Made by a program: the position numbers and the translations under genes. Shown one piece after another: positions 49,325-58,525 of a stretch of DNA of 64,000 bases. Position 1 is the first letter of the stretch; each line of letters opens with the position of its first letter. The notes below the pieces were generated by a model. That model searched no databases, was not told the origin of the DNA, and was given only the letters and a program-made list of their open reading frames with translations. This DNA comes from Paraglaciecola sp. L3A3 (GTDB lineage: Bacteria; Pseudomonadota; Gammaproteobacteria; Enterobacterales; Alteromonadaceae), in the NCBI RefSeq assembly GCF_009796765.1, contig NZ_CP047023.1, positions 3,393,501-3,457,500 on the forward strand, read 5' to 3'.

Positions 49325-50254
49325 ATGTCAGCGTCAAATAATGAATATATAACCCAAATATCTAACAAAGGGGTTATCCAGTTAAGTGGTGAGGAAAGGG
49401 TTAAATATCTACAAGGTCAAGTAACCGCTGATATCAACAAACTTCAAGCAGATAATGCATTATTGTCTTGTCATTGTGATTTTAAAGGCAAGATATGGAG
49501 TGTGTTTTACACCCTTAGCTGGCAAGACTCTATTTTATTGCTACCTCACCAATCCGTATTAGAAAAATCCTTAGCTGAACTAAACAAATATGGCGTATTT
49601 GCCAAAGTGGAAATCACCGACCAAACCCCAAATTGGCAGCTAATTGGTGGCTGTGGGGAAAAAATGGAACAAACTATTAGCCAATTTTTTGGTGACTTGC
49701 CTAAACAAAACTTAGCCACCCTAAGTAGTGAACAAGGTTTAGTATTATGTGTTGATAAAACTGCCAAACGTTATTTAGTGCTACAACCAACAAATGCCAC
49801 TACACAATTTACATCTCCATCAACTGACAGTGCTGAATTATGGGAAATAGATGAAATTAAAGCAGGACTGGCAGATATTCGTCAGCAAAGCTCTAATGAA
49901 TTTGTGCCTCAAATGCTTAACTTACAGACACTTGGGGCGATAGATTTTGAGAAAGGTTGTTACATGGGGCAAGAAGTTATTGCTCGAACTAAATATTTAG
50001 GTCGTAACAAAAAAGCAGGGTTTATCCTCACCTCACCGACCACCAACATGCCATTAGATGGCGAGCTGATTGAATATCAAATTGAAGGAAACTGGCGTCC
50101 TGGTGGTAAAATTTTGCGAAGTGCCACAAATGGTAAATTAACTTGGACATTTGCGGTGTTGTCTAATGATACAGAAACTCACACAGAATTTAGACTCAAG
50201 TCCAATACTGACGTATTATTTACCACTCAACCTTTACCCTATGAATTAACTTAG
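49325..50254 (+). CDS. ygfZ: tRNA-modifying protein YgfZ
   Basis: Folate-binding protein (309 residues) related to GcvT that supports iron-sulfur enzymes such as MiaB. The family signature K-G-C-Y-x-G-Q-E is present as KGCYMGQEVIARTKYLG. It is divergent from sdhE, as in other gammaproteobacteria, and 35 bases upstream of slyD. Confidence 0.93.
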   Translation: MSASNNEYITQISNKGVIQLSGEERVKYLQGQVTADINKLQADNALLSCHCDFKGKIWSVFYTLSWQDSILLLPHQSVLEKSLAELNKYGVFAKVEITDQTPNWQLIGGCGEKMEQTISQFFGDLPKQNLATLSSEQGLVLCVDKTAKRYLVLQPTNATTQFTSPSTDSAELWEIDEIKAGLADIRQQSSNEFVPQMLNLQTLGAIDFEKGCYMGQEVIARTKYLGRNKKAGFILTSPTTNMPLDGELIEYQIEGNWRPGGKILRSATNGKLTWTFAVLSNDTETHTEFRLKSNTDVLFTTQPLPYELT

Positions 50255-50289
50255 GCACAATTTAGTCATTTTAAAACTTTTGGAAAATT

Positions 50290-50775
50290 ATGAATATATC
50301 TAACAAAACCGTTGCAACAATCCACTTTACTGTTTGCTCAGCAGATGGCACACAAATTGACTCATCTAAAGAGCGTGAACCAATGGTTTTTCTGCAAGGT
50401 AGTCATTTTCTTATTCAAGGTTTAGAAAATGAATTAGAAGGTAAAAGTGTAGGTGATAAATTTGTTATCGATATTCCACCTGAAATGGCTTACGGAGTTC
50501 GTCATGATGAATTGGTACAAACTGTGCCTAAATCTATGTTTGAAGATATGGATGTCACACCAGGCATGACTTTTAGAGCGACCACTGATGACGGTGAACA
50601 ATCAGTAATGATAGTTGATGTTACCGAAGATGAAGTGGTAGTGGATGGAAATCATCCCCTATCAGGTTTAACACTTAACTTTGATGTAGAAGTATTAGAA
50701 GTAAGAGAAGCAACAGAAGAAGAACTCGTACATGGCCATCCACATTCCGAAGGTGGTTGTGGCCACACGCACTAA
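50290..50775 (+). CDS. slyD: FKBP-type peptidyl-prolyl isomerase SlyD
   Basis: A 161-residue cytoplasmic prolyl isomerase and metallochaperone. The FKBP part includes MVFLQGSHFLIQGLENELEG and IPPEMAYG, with the chaperone flap (IF) domain between about 70 and 125. The tail HGHPHSEGGCGHTH is a short His/Cys metal-binding end, which in SlyD binds nickel and helps hydrogenase maturation. A hairpin at 50792 follows. Confidence 0.93.
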   Translation: MNISNKTVATIHFTVCSADGTQIDSSKEREPMVFLQGSHFLIQGLENELEGKSVGDKFVIDIPPEMAYGVRHDELVQTVPKSMFEDMDVTPGMTFRATTDDGEQSVMIVDVTEDEVVVDGNHPLSGLTLNFDVEVLEVREATEEELVHGHPHSEGGCGHTH

Positions 50776-50791
50776 AATAAAGCATAAAATC

Positions 50792-50821
50792 ATAAGTGCC
50801 TAATACCTAATAGGCACTTAT
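50792..50821. terminator. Hairpin after slyD
   Basis: ATAAGTGCCTA (50792-50802) pairs with TAGGCACTTAT (50811-50821) around eight bases. No proper T run follows on the plus strand, so it may be a weak or bidirectional terminator between slyD and the convergent AraC-type gene. Confidence 0.5.
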
Positions 50822-50862
50822 TACCCCTTAAAAAATCCAATAAATAGTAAAGTGATTTAACG

Positions 50863-52068
50863 TTAATGTAATTTTTGTTGATAATGTAAAGGGCTTAAAC
50901 CTGTATGTTTTTTAAAGACAGTACTGAAATAACTAGCATTTTTAAAGCCAACAGCGTGAGACGTTTCAACCACTGAATGATTTTTTAATAATTGCTGAGC
51001 TCGTTGCAAACGATAACAAGTAATATATTGATTAATGGTTTTACCTGTCACTTTTTTAAAGGTTCTGATTAAATAAGAATCACTCACTTTTGTATAATGC
51101 GCAATTGCAGCTAACTCAATTTCTTTATTAAAGTTTGCCTTAATGTAACTTATGGCCTTATCAACTAACTCTCTATTTTTTATGGTCGGTTGATTAGAAT
51201 CTGCTTTTGTTAAACCAACCGTGTCACCTGTATTGGTATGATAAAGTTGTTCAAAGTCTTCATCTTGTAGAGGAGTCTCTAAGGATTGATGATTGGCAAC
51301 TCTTCTGTCCTGTGTAGGGATTACTTTGGGGTTAACCAATAATATATCATTCAACTCTTGTTTTAATTCTTCAGCTTGTTTTTTAACGGATTGAATATCT
51401 TCGTATCCCAAAGATAGCCAGAATACAGACAATAAAAATGCCACTGCATAAAACAACCAATACAGATCGAACACTTCCCCAATAATATACGAGCCACCAA
51501 GAACTAAGGTACTGAGTAATATCATTAATGTATTAGCTTGCAGATTATGCCTTAAATGATAATAAATCAGGTACACACTAGGAAAAACCAATAAAACAGC
51601 AGTGGTAATCATTAACATATCGCTATATGTAGCTTCGGTAAACATTAACGGTAGTAAAGATCCGTACTCTATAGGAAACAATATTTGGTAAGTACAACCA
51701 TCCCTAACCATGACAAATACCGAAGCCCCAGAAATACCTAATATGTAAGGAACAACAAAACTAAAAGTTTTTAATGTTAAGCCACAACGCATTTTGTTGG
51801 CGATCAATAAGGAAGGAAACCCAATAGCAAACAAGATGAAGAATCGTATATATAATATAAGGTGCGCGAGTGTATGACCGCTATAAAACTGTAAAGGTCT
51901 ACCAAACAAAAAAATAATAAAACATAACAAAAAACATACATAAAAAGGAAAATCAGCCCCTTTATATTGTCTAATTACCACCAAATAAGTCAAAGTTAGC
52001 AGTAAAAACAACCCTGTCATTATAGGAGTGATGTGATAAAGAATGGTCTCTAATGGGATTGAAAACAT
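50863..52068 (-). CDS. Membrane-embedded AraC family regulator
   Basis: A 401-residue protein with about seven hydrophobic helices in the first 225 residues and an AraC-type double helix-turn-helix at about 298-400 (IELAAIAHYTKVSDSYLIRTFKKV, shown here in part, and VGFKNASYFSTVFKKHTGLSP). The membrane part has no recognised ligand domain. Such integral-membrane AraC proteins sense a signal at the inner membrane and bind DNA from there. It is divergent from the GH86 gene across 559 bp, so it is a good candidate regulator of that enzyme. Confidence 0.85.
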   Translation of the reverse strand: MFSIPLETILYHITPIMTGLFLLLTLTYLVVIRQYKGADFPFYVCFLLCFIIFLFGRPLQFYSGHTLAHLILYIRFFILFAIGFPSLLIANKMRCGLTLKTFSFVVPYILGISGASVFVMVRDGCTYQILFPIEYGSLLPLMFTEATYSDMLMITTAVLLVFPSVYLIYYHLRHNLQANTLMILLSTLVLGGSYIIGEVFDLYWLFYAVAFLLSVFWLSLGYEDIQSVKKQAEELKQELNDILLVNPKVIPTQDRRVANHQSLETPLQDEDFEQLYHTNTGDTVGLTKADSNQPTIKNRELVDKAISYIKANFNKEIELAAIAHYTKVSDSYLIRTFKKVTGKTINQYITCYRLQRAQQLLKNHSVVETSHAVGFKNASYFSTVFKKHTGLSPLHYQQKLH

Positions 52069-52627
52069 ATATTACCGTTATAGATAAAAAGCTTGCCTAA
52101 ACTAAGGCACCTATCAGATTGAAAACAATTAACAATAGAGTATTACAAAAATCATAGATAATCATCCTATTTATTAATCAATTATTCCTTCTAATATCCT
52201 GAATTTAACAATACATAGTTCTCACTCAAAAATGAGGATTATAAATGGCCAACAACACAATAAAAATGAACAAAGCATTCACCATTTGGAATGATTAAGT
52301 TCAACAAAATTGAACTTGGCATTTGGTATATTGAACAAACAAAAACATAATGCATTGTTTTTATTATCAATTTATAAGTGTCAGCTTTTTAAACAACAAA
52401 TATAACTAAATAAAAAAACCACCTATAACTCGATATTATATTGGTCTAGATACCATGTTCCTTTTGCCACTTCATTCATGTAACTTAACAACTCGCCAAT
52501 AAATTGTTAACAACTTACAACAATAAATTGACAATGTCGGGCAGTAATAAAATTCTTTTAAAAGAATGCTGAACAAAATATTGCTGCCTATTTTTGGGTT
52601 ACACACATAAAGAAGAAATGGTGTTAT
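52069..52627. promoter_or_regulatory. Divergent control region between AraC regulator and GH86 gene
   Basis: The region is AT-rich with no gene. TTGTTAACAA (52504-52513) shares its core with the palindrome before the GH16 gene. A perfect 16-bp palindrome ATTCTTTTAAAAGAAT lies at 52552-52567, 60 bases before the GH86 start. TTGACA at 52528 is a consensus -35 hexamer, but a good -10 at normal distance is not evident, which would fit an activator-dependent promoter. Confidence 0.45.
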
Positions 52628-55600
52628 ATGAAAATATTTAAACTAAGCAAGCTCACACTTGCCATAGCATTAGGGCTGCCCTTAAGCTCGGCTCTGGCTG
52701 TGCCTTTTGATCCTGCATTAGCCACTGACGGCGATGCTTTTACCTTTGAAGCTGAAAGCTTTGAAAGTACCGGTGGTACAGTTCCTCAAGCTCACCTGCA
52801 AGGGATGATAAACCAAGCCTGGGGCAATCGAGATGGCGTTACATTTAGTAATCAAGGTGGCGACTGGGTTGACTATACAATCAACTTCCCGACAACAGGT
52901 TATTACCGTGTACACACACAAATTGCCTCCCATAATAATCCAACGGCAAAAATCTTACTTTATGTAGGTAAAAATAAACTCGCAGAAGAAGAGTCTGGGG
53001 CTAATGGGTGGCATGATCTTACCATCACAGACGGCATTTATATTGAAGCTGGTGAGCACAATGTGCGCTTAGAGTCACAGACCACAGGTTGGGCTTGGGC
53101 AGCAGATACAGTGACTTTCACAGCACTAAATTCAAGCGGAGAAGACTTTGATGCCGGCCCAGCAATTGTTGATGGCAAACCAGATGGTTCTAGTGGTGGC
53201 GGTGAAACTGGTGGCGGTGAAACTGGCGGCGGTGAAACTGGCGGCGGTGAAACTGGCGGCGGTGAAACTGGCGGCGGTGAAACGAATACCGCCTACCAAT
53301 CTGATACGGTAACAGTAGATATCAACTTAGATATGAGACACGAAGTTAAAGGTATATCCGACTTTAACCGTAAGAAACACATTACTATCCACTCTAACTA
53401 CACTGAAGCAGATTGGAATGGCCAAGCGGATACCATGAATTACTTAATGAACGACCTAGACGTTTATTTTGGCCGTGACAACGGCATGGCTGGCTGGATA
53501 TTCAGAGCCACAGCACAAGATCCTGATAACTTGGGTACACCTGATTTAGACGAGGTGGCAAATTTTGGTCAGTGGCATAAAGACAATATGTACGACATCT
53601 TACCTGAATCTATACGGGCCTATGAAGACCGTGCTGATGAAATGATCATGGGTATCACACCACACGGTCCTTTCCCCACCCAATCATATTGGCCCGCTCA
53701 TTTAGCAGGTAAAGACGAAGATCCTGGTAAATATATTTTACGTGATATTGAAGTTGCCGCTGAATACGTAGGTGAGTACCTCGATAAATTCATGCGTAAA
53801 TCAGACGAAACAAGTGGCTACCCTATGCCTAAATATTGGGAAGTGATTAACGAGCCTGATATGGATGTCAACGTGGGCCACACGTTTATGGTATCGAGTT
53901 TCGAGCAAATATTTGAATACCATAATTTAGTGGCCGAGCAAATTAATGATAAACTACCCGAAGGTGAACGCCCCTTAGTGGGTGGCATGACCTGGGGTTT
54001 ACATGACTTAGATGCACAGGACTTATCCACCCGTTTTAAAGATCAACAAAGTGCTATTAGAGCCCGTTATGCTGCACCGAATGATTCTCCAGAAGGTTTA
54101 GCTTTAGAAGACTTTTTACAAGACATTACCACTTCAGAACATTGGGCTACACGTACTGATCAATTCTATCAATGGGATTACTTGTGGAAAGGCTTCATGG
54201 ATGCAGCCGGTGACAATATGGATTTCTATTCAATCCATTTGTATGACTGGTCGGGTATGGATAATGACCCCCAAAAAGGCAGTAAAATTCGCAGCGGAAT
54301 GACCACAGAAGCCATATTAGACATGGTGGAATGGTATGACGCTCAAGTAAATGGTAAAGAAAATCTAAAACCTTGGGTAATTTCAGAATACGGCGCCATT
54401 GCGTCTGGTCATTCCACACTACCATTTCTACAAGAAGATTATCGTTACGCAGATTGGTTACATATTCGTTCCTTTAACCAAATGTTTATGCAATTACTAA
54501 AACGTCCTTCACAAATTGTGAAATCTATGCCGTTTATAGTAGCAAAAGCTAAATGGGGTGCTTATGCGGTGGGTGATGATGTAGTACGTTATGAACCTGC
54601 ATTAATTCAATCTGAAGCAGGAGCCGATACATTCTTCACTGAAGAATCAGAATGGTTTGTGACCGATAAAATTCAATGGTATGAATTATGGTCAGACGTA
54701 AAAGGGACACGTGTTGATACCCATTCAAATGATCCTGATGTACAAGTAGACGCCTATGTAGATGGTAATCACACCTATCTTATTTTGAACAACCTTGAAT
54801 ATTTTAATATTCCTGTTGATTTATCCTTTATGGGTGCCAATGGTAACAACGTTAAAAGTGTTAACATGAAACACTCCTACTTAGCTGAAGGATTGAGCCC
54901 AACCAACTTAGGCCGCGCTGTATTGGCCCAAGCAATGTTGAATGAGTTGCCTGAATCGGTCACTTTACAGGCTGGCTCAACCATCATTCTAGATATTGAG
55001 TTTAACGATGATGTAGCCATCACTGCGGTATCTAAAGAAAATAAATACTTCGCAGAAAGTTTATCAGGTGCCGGTAAGGGAGAAGCTGCCAAAGGTCAGA
55101 TTCACCGAGTACTAGGTGACTCTGTTACCGCCAATGTTAATGGTGTTGAAGTACCAACAGAAGGTGAAGCTAGCTTACGTATATCGGCACGTTTCTACCC
55201 ATTCCACGCCTCTAATCCTCGCTCTGATTTAAATAACTTTACTATCAATGGCCATACCTTAGCGGTTCGTAAACAAACAGATCCGAATACGCAAGGTGTT
55301 GCCACTGAGCATTTAGATTTAATGGGCGCAGATACAACAGGTCAAGGTGTGGCGATGAACTTTATCGAAATCCCTATTCCTTTAGAATATCTAAAAGAAG
55401 ATAACGTGATTACTGCTAAGATCGGACAAGGGCAAGCCTTTACTGCCATGAGTATTTCTACTTGGGATATGAGCAAAGCGCCAGCTAGAAGTAGCGGTAC
55501 TGAATGTGATCCTTGTACTGCAGCATCGAGCATGAGTATTACTGGCAACAGTGCTGTGTTTATAAAAGAAACCATTGCCTTAAAAGCTAATGTCCTACCT

Positions 55601-57367
55601 ATGGATGCAGACAATATGGTGATTGAATGGACCAGCTCTAATGTACTAATAGCCGCTGTCGATCAAAATGGTTTGGTAACAGGAACGGGCACAGGTACCG
55701 CAACCATTACCGCAAAAACAGCTGATGGTTCGATTACTGCAACCCAAGAAGTTACAGTAAGCACTATTCAGCCTTCAAGTGTTGAATTAAATATGGACAG
55801 TGCTGATTTAGGTGTCAATGACCAAGTATTACTGAATGCCAGTATTGCTCCGTTTAATGCCAGCAATAAATCATTGACTTGGTCTTCTTCTAACGAAGCT
55901 GTAGTCACTGTTAGTGCTTCAGGTTTAGTCACTGCAGTAGCAGCAGGTAGTGCCACAATTACAGCAGAAGCTGAGGATGGTGGAGCAAGTGATACAGTTG
56001 CTATTAACGTAACCAATATTGCATTAACAGATATCGAACTTGTTTCAACTGCTGTTATTGTTTTACCTGGTAACTATCAAGCAAACGTTAGTTTCACTCC
56101 AAGTAATGCCACTAACCAAGATGTCACTTGGCAATCAGCTACCCCTAGTATTGCATCAGTTAGTAATGCAGGCTTAATTAGCGGTGTTGCCGCAGGTACT
56201 ACAACTATTACTGCCACCTCTGCAGATGGTGGGTTTACAGAAACAATCACAGTAAGTGTGATTGAAGAAGCAGCTATCACTGCCACACCTGTAGATGTAG
56301 AAGCAGAAACAGTCAGCGCAACCGGTGGTGCCTTTGGTGGATTTGATACCGGTGAATTTGGTATCAATAATAACCAATCTGGTGACTGGGCCGACTTCAA
56401 CATTGATTTTGCTGAAGCAGGGGTTTATCGCGTTATCTTAGATGCCGGTACTCCAACGGATCCAGTAAACGGTGTAGAAGTCTTTATTGATGGCGTCTCT
56501 GCCGGTACTGCCAACATCCCCACCACAGGTGATTGGGATGTGATGCAAAGCACAGTTATTACTAACAACCTGTTAGTAGCAACAGCTGGCACTCATACCA
56601 TTCGTATAATGAGTATTGGTGCAGATGCTAAATGGCAGTGGAATGCAGACAAACTCACCTTTATCTTGTTAGCAGGCCTAGCAGCTGAACCAGTAGACCC
56701 TACTGACCCAACGGACCCAGTAGACCCTGCAGATATTCATCAAGCACCAGCAGTGGTAAATGACTCGGTGGTTATTCAAGCCGAAAGCTTTGCCAACACT
56801 GGCGGGACTCATGAAGGTTTTATCGCTTCAGAAGTAGGTATCAATAATAACCAAACCGGTGACTGGGCAGATTACCCAGTAAACTTTACGGCTAAGGGTA
56901 CTTATCAATTAGTCACATTACTGGGGGTGAATGGTGATGCTGCGGGTATTGAAGTATCACTTCGTGATGCTAGTGATACACCTGTATACAGTAAAACCTT
57001 GAATCCAGCACAATCTGCTTGGGAAGATTATCAACCTCTCGATCTAGGTAATGATATTGAAATTACTGAGACCGGTCTTTACACCTTACGTATCAAGAGT
57101 GTAGGTGCTGCAAATTATTGGCAGTGGAATGCTGATTACTACACTCTTACCAAAACAGCAGATGAAGGGGGGGCCGTTATGGTTACCGGAGACTATGACA
57201 GCGATGGAGATGTGGACATTAATGATGTCAGAGGGCTGGTTGGCGCGATTCAAAGTCGTGAAACCATCGATATGGCCTTTGATATGAATGATGACGGTGT
57301 TGTGAACATATTAGATTCGCGCGTGATGATGAGCATATGTACTCGCGCCCGTTGCGTAACTGAATAA
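52628..57367 (+). CDS. GH86 beta-agarase/porphyranase, multimodular with dockerin
   Basis: A 1579-residue secreted endo-galactanase. Order: signal peptide (1-24); CBM6-like module (about 38-168); six GGGET repeats (190-219); GH86 catalytic domain (about 220-780); three BIG2/Ig-like repeats (about 967-1220); two more CBM6-like modules (about 1222-1355 and 1377-1510); and a dockerin-type end (1521-1579). Likely acid/base Glu409 is in YWEVINEPD and nucleophile Glu587 in WVISEYGA, as in clan GH-A. The dockerin has two calcium loops, DYDSDGDVDINDVR and DMNDDGVVNILDSR, and ends CTRARC. Whether it cuts agarose or porphyran cannot be told. A cohesin-like gene follows 25 bases later, implying enzyme anchoring. 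Confidence 0.92.
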   Translation: MKIFKLSKLTLAIALGLPLSSALAVPFDPALATDGDAFTFEAESFESTGGTVPQAHLQGMINQAWGNRDGVTFSNQGGDWVDYTINFPTTGYYRVHTQIASHNNPTAKILLYVGKNKLAEEESGANGWHDLTITDGIYIEAGEHNVRLESQTTGWAWAADTVTFTALNSSGEDFDAGPAIVDGKPDGSSGGGETGGGETGGGETGGGETGGGETGGGETNTAYQSDTVTVDINLDMRHEVKGISDFNRKKHITIHSNYTEADWNGQADTMNYLMNDLDVYFGRDNGMAGWIFRATAQDPDNLGTPDLDEVANFGQWHKDNMYDILPESIRAYEDRADEMIMGITPHGPFPTQSYWPAHLAGKDEDPGKYILRDIEVAAEYVGEYLDKFMRKSDETSGYPMPKYWEVINEPDMDVNVGHTFMVSSFEQIFEYHNLVAEQINDKLPEGERPLVGGMTWGLHDLDAQDLSTRFKDQQSAIRARYAAPNDSPEGLALEDFLQDITTSEHWATRTDQFYQWDYLWKGFMDAAGDNMDFYSIHLYDWSGMDNDPQKGSKIRSGMTTEAILDMVEWYDAQVNGKENLKPWVISEYGAIASGHSTLPFLQEDYRYADWLHIRSFNQMFMQLLKRPSQIVKSMPFIVAKAKWGAYAVGDDVVRYEPALIQSEAGADTFFTEESEWFVTDKIQWYELWSDVKGTRVDTHSNDPDVQVDAYVDGNHTYLILNNLEYFNIPVDLSFMGANGNNVKSVNMKHSYLAEGLSPTNLGRAVLAQAMLNELPESVTLQAGSTIILDIEFNDDVAITAVSKENKYFAESLSGAGKGEAAKGQIHRVLGDSVTANVNGVEVPTEGEASLRISARFYPFHASNPRSDLNNFTINGHTLAVRKQTDPNTQGVATEHLDLMGADTTGQGVAMNFIEIPIPLEYLKEDNVITAKIGQGQAFTAMSISTWDMSKAPARSSGTECDPCTAASSMSITGNSAVFIKETIALKANVLPMDADNMVIEWTSSNVLIAAVDQNGLVTGTGTGTATITAKTADGSITATQEVTVSTIQPSSVELNMDSADLGVNDQVLLNASIAPFNASNKSLTWSSSNEAVVTVSASGLVTAVAAGSATITAEAEDGGASDTVAINVTNIALTDIELVSTAVIVLPGNYQANVSFTPSNATNQDVTWQSATPSIASVSNAGLISGVAAGTTTITATSADGGFTETITVSVIEEAAITATPVDVEAETVSATGGAFGGFDTGEFGINNNQSGDWADFNIDFAEAGVYRVILDAGTPTDPVNGVEVFIDGVSAGTANIPTTGDWDVMQSTVITNNLLVATAGTHTIRIMSIGADAKWQWNADKLTFILLAGLAAEPVDPTDPTDPVDPADIHQAPAVVNDSVVIQAESFANTGGTHEGFIASEVGINNNQTGDWADYPVNFTAKGTYQLVTLLGVNGDAAGIEVSLRDASDTPVYSKTLNPAQSAWEDYQPLDLGNDIEITETGLYTLRIKSVGAANYWQWNADYYTLTKTADEGGAVMVTGDYDSDGDVDINDVRGLVGAIQSRETIDMAFDMNDDGVVNILDSRVMMSICTRARCVTE

Positions 57368-57392
57368 CCTTATTAATAAATAGGAAAAAATA

Positions 57393-57941
57393 ATGAAAAA
57401 ATTTATAGCGACATTAGCCTTATTCGTAGGCTTACAAGCAAATGCAGGCATCATAGGCTTAGAGCTAAGTGATACCAATACCAATGTAGGAGAAAACGTA
57501 CAAGTAACTTTATCAGGTACTGGGTTTGACGCTTTTGATACATTCAACTTAGAAGTAGAGTTTGATACTAGCTTGTTCTCCTTTAACCCATTATCTGTGG
57601 GAGGCGACTTATTCGACGCCATCCCCTTTATATTTGAGGTGACTGAGCAAGCCTATGGGATAGCGATCTCATTTATAGACTTTATCCCCTTTGTAGGTGG
57701 AGATTTTACTATCGCCACCTTTGACCTAACAGCCATGGCAAAGGGTGATACAGACTTTGAGTTAGCCAACATAGAGGCATATGACTATTTTGCTCCAATA
57801 GACGCAGCTGAAGAAGCTAACCTTGATGTTTCTATAGCCATCGCTGATAGCACTACATCGACTGAAGTATCAGCCCCAGCTACTTTGGGCTTATTCGCAC
57901 TTGCCACATTTGGCATATGCGCTTTACGTCGTAAAGCCTAA
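57393..57941 (+). CDS. Cohesin-like protein with PEP-CTERM-type sorting tail
   Basis: A 182-residue exported protein: signal peptide ending LQANA, a cohesin-like beta-sandwich (about 22-150: VGENVQVTLSGTGFDAFDTF, then LEVEFDTSLFSFNPL), and a C-terminal tail SAPATLGLFALATFGICALR plus basic end, which is a PEP-CTERM-type sorting signal (SAP for PEP). Such tails are processed by exosortases and hold or release proteins at the surface. Cohesins bind dockerins, and the GH86 enzyme 25 bases upstream ends in a dockerin, so this is probably its surface receptor. No exosortase gene is in the window. A strong terminator follows. Confidence 0.8.
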   Translation: MKKFIATLALFVGLQANAGIIGLELSDTNTNVGENVQVTLSGTGFDAFDTFNLEVEFDTSLFSFNPLSVGGDLFDAIPFIFEVTEQAYGIAISFIDFIPFVGGDFTIATFDLTAMAKGDTDFELANIEAYDYFAPIDAAEEANLDVSIAIADSTTSTEVSAPATLGLFALATFGICALRRKA

Positions 57942-57961
57942 CTAAAAAGGACTTAAAAGAT

Positions 57962-57998
57962 AAAGGCGACACTGACTTGAGTGTCGCCTTTTTTTTGT
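57962..57998 (+). terminator. Terminator after the cohesin-like gene
   Basis: AAGGCGACACT (57963-57973) pairs perfectly with AGTGTCGCCTT (57980-57990) around six bases, then eight T. It ends the GH86-cohesin transcript. Confidence 0.93.
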
Positions 57999-58033
57999 AA
58001 AAAATAGGAATAATTATATTTAACCTGAATACT

Positions 58034-58084
58034 GGATCAGCCGAACCTCTCAATGACGAATTTTTTTCGTGGATAGCAATACGG
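58034..58084. repeat. Dispersed repeat copy C, internally deleted
   Basis: GGATCAGCCGAACCTCTC matches one end of copy B (reverse complement), and GACGAATTTTTTTCGTGGAT directly after it matches the other end, so the middle has been lost. It abuts the first readable codons of the pseudogene at 58084 and seems to have replaced that gene's 5' part. Confidence 0.65.
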
Positions 58085-58459
58085 TTTTTGATTATGACGA
58101 CAGTCAACTGACTTTTAGTGATTTTAGTTTTAACTTTGCTGAGTCCTTAGCAGACGATTTTATATCTGATGCTTTCGATATGGCAGCAAGTGTATTTGTT
58201 GATACTTACTGGAGTGATATGTTTTTAACCCGGCTCTAGCACCCACTGGCATATTTGAATTAGGTACTATTACCTTTGACAAATTAGTAGCCGATTTAAA
58301 TGACACAGCATTTAATCATAATGACAAGGTGTTTACCGCTGACGTACAAGGTGCTGCGTGACTTACAGCAGCCCTTCTACTGAAGTACCCGTACCACCCA
58401 CTTTTAGCTTATTAATGTTAGGTCTATTAGCAGCTGTAGGTGTACGTAAAAAACGTTAA
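58084..58459 (+). pseudogene. Broken second cohesin/PEP-CTERM protein gene
   Basis: Three frames joined by shifts read as one family member. Frame one, 58084-58239, gives VFDYDDSQLTFSDFSFNFAE and stops at TAG, echoing the FDTSLFSFN strand of the intact gene. Frame two, 58230-58361, gives GIFELGTITFDKLVADLND. Frame three, 58358-58459, gives STEVPVPPTFSLLMLGLLA and ends in VRKKR, a PEP-CTERM-type tail. The start codon and signal peptide are missing, with a dispersed repeat in their place. It is a paralogue of the gene at 57393, now disabled by truncation and two frameshifts. Confidence 0.78.
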
Positions 58460-58474
58460 TAATAAAAATAAGAA

Positions 58475-58525
58475 CGGCTTAAATCGTTCATAATAAGGTT
58501 TAATTACCTTTAGCCGGCTTTTTTT
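58475..58525 (+). terminator. Terminator-like hairpin after the pseudogene
   Basis: CGGCTTAAA (58475-58483) can pair with TTTAGCCG (58509-58516) with one bulge, followed by seven T. It probably served the pseudogene. Confidence 0.55.

Noticed and set aside
56077..56403. 108-codon reverse-strand frame within the GH86 gene
   Set aside because: It is an antisense shadow of the BIG2/CBM6 region with no signals of its own.
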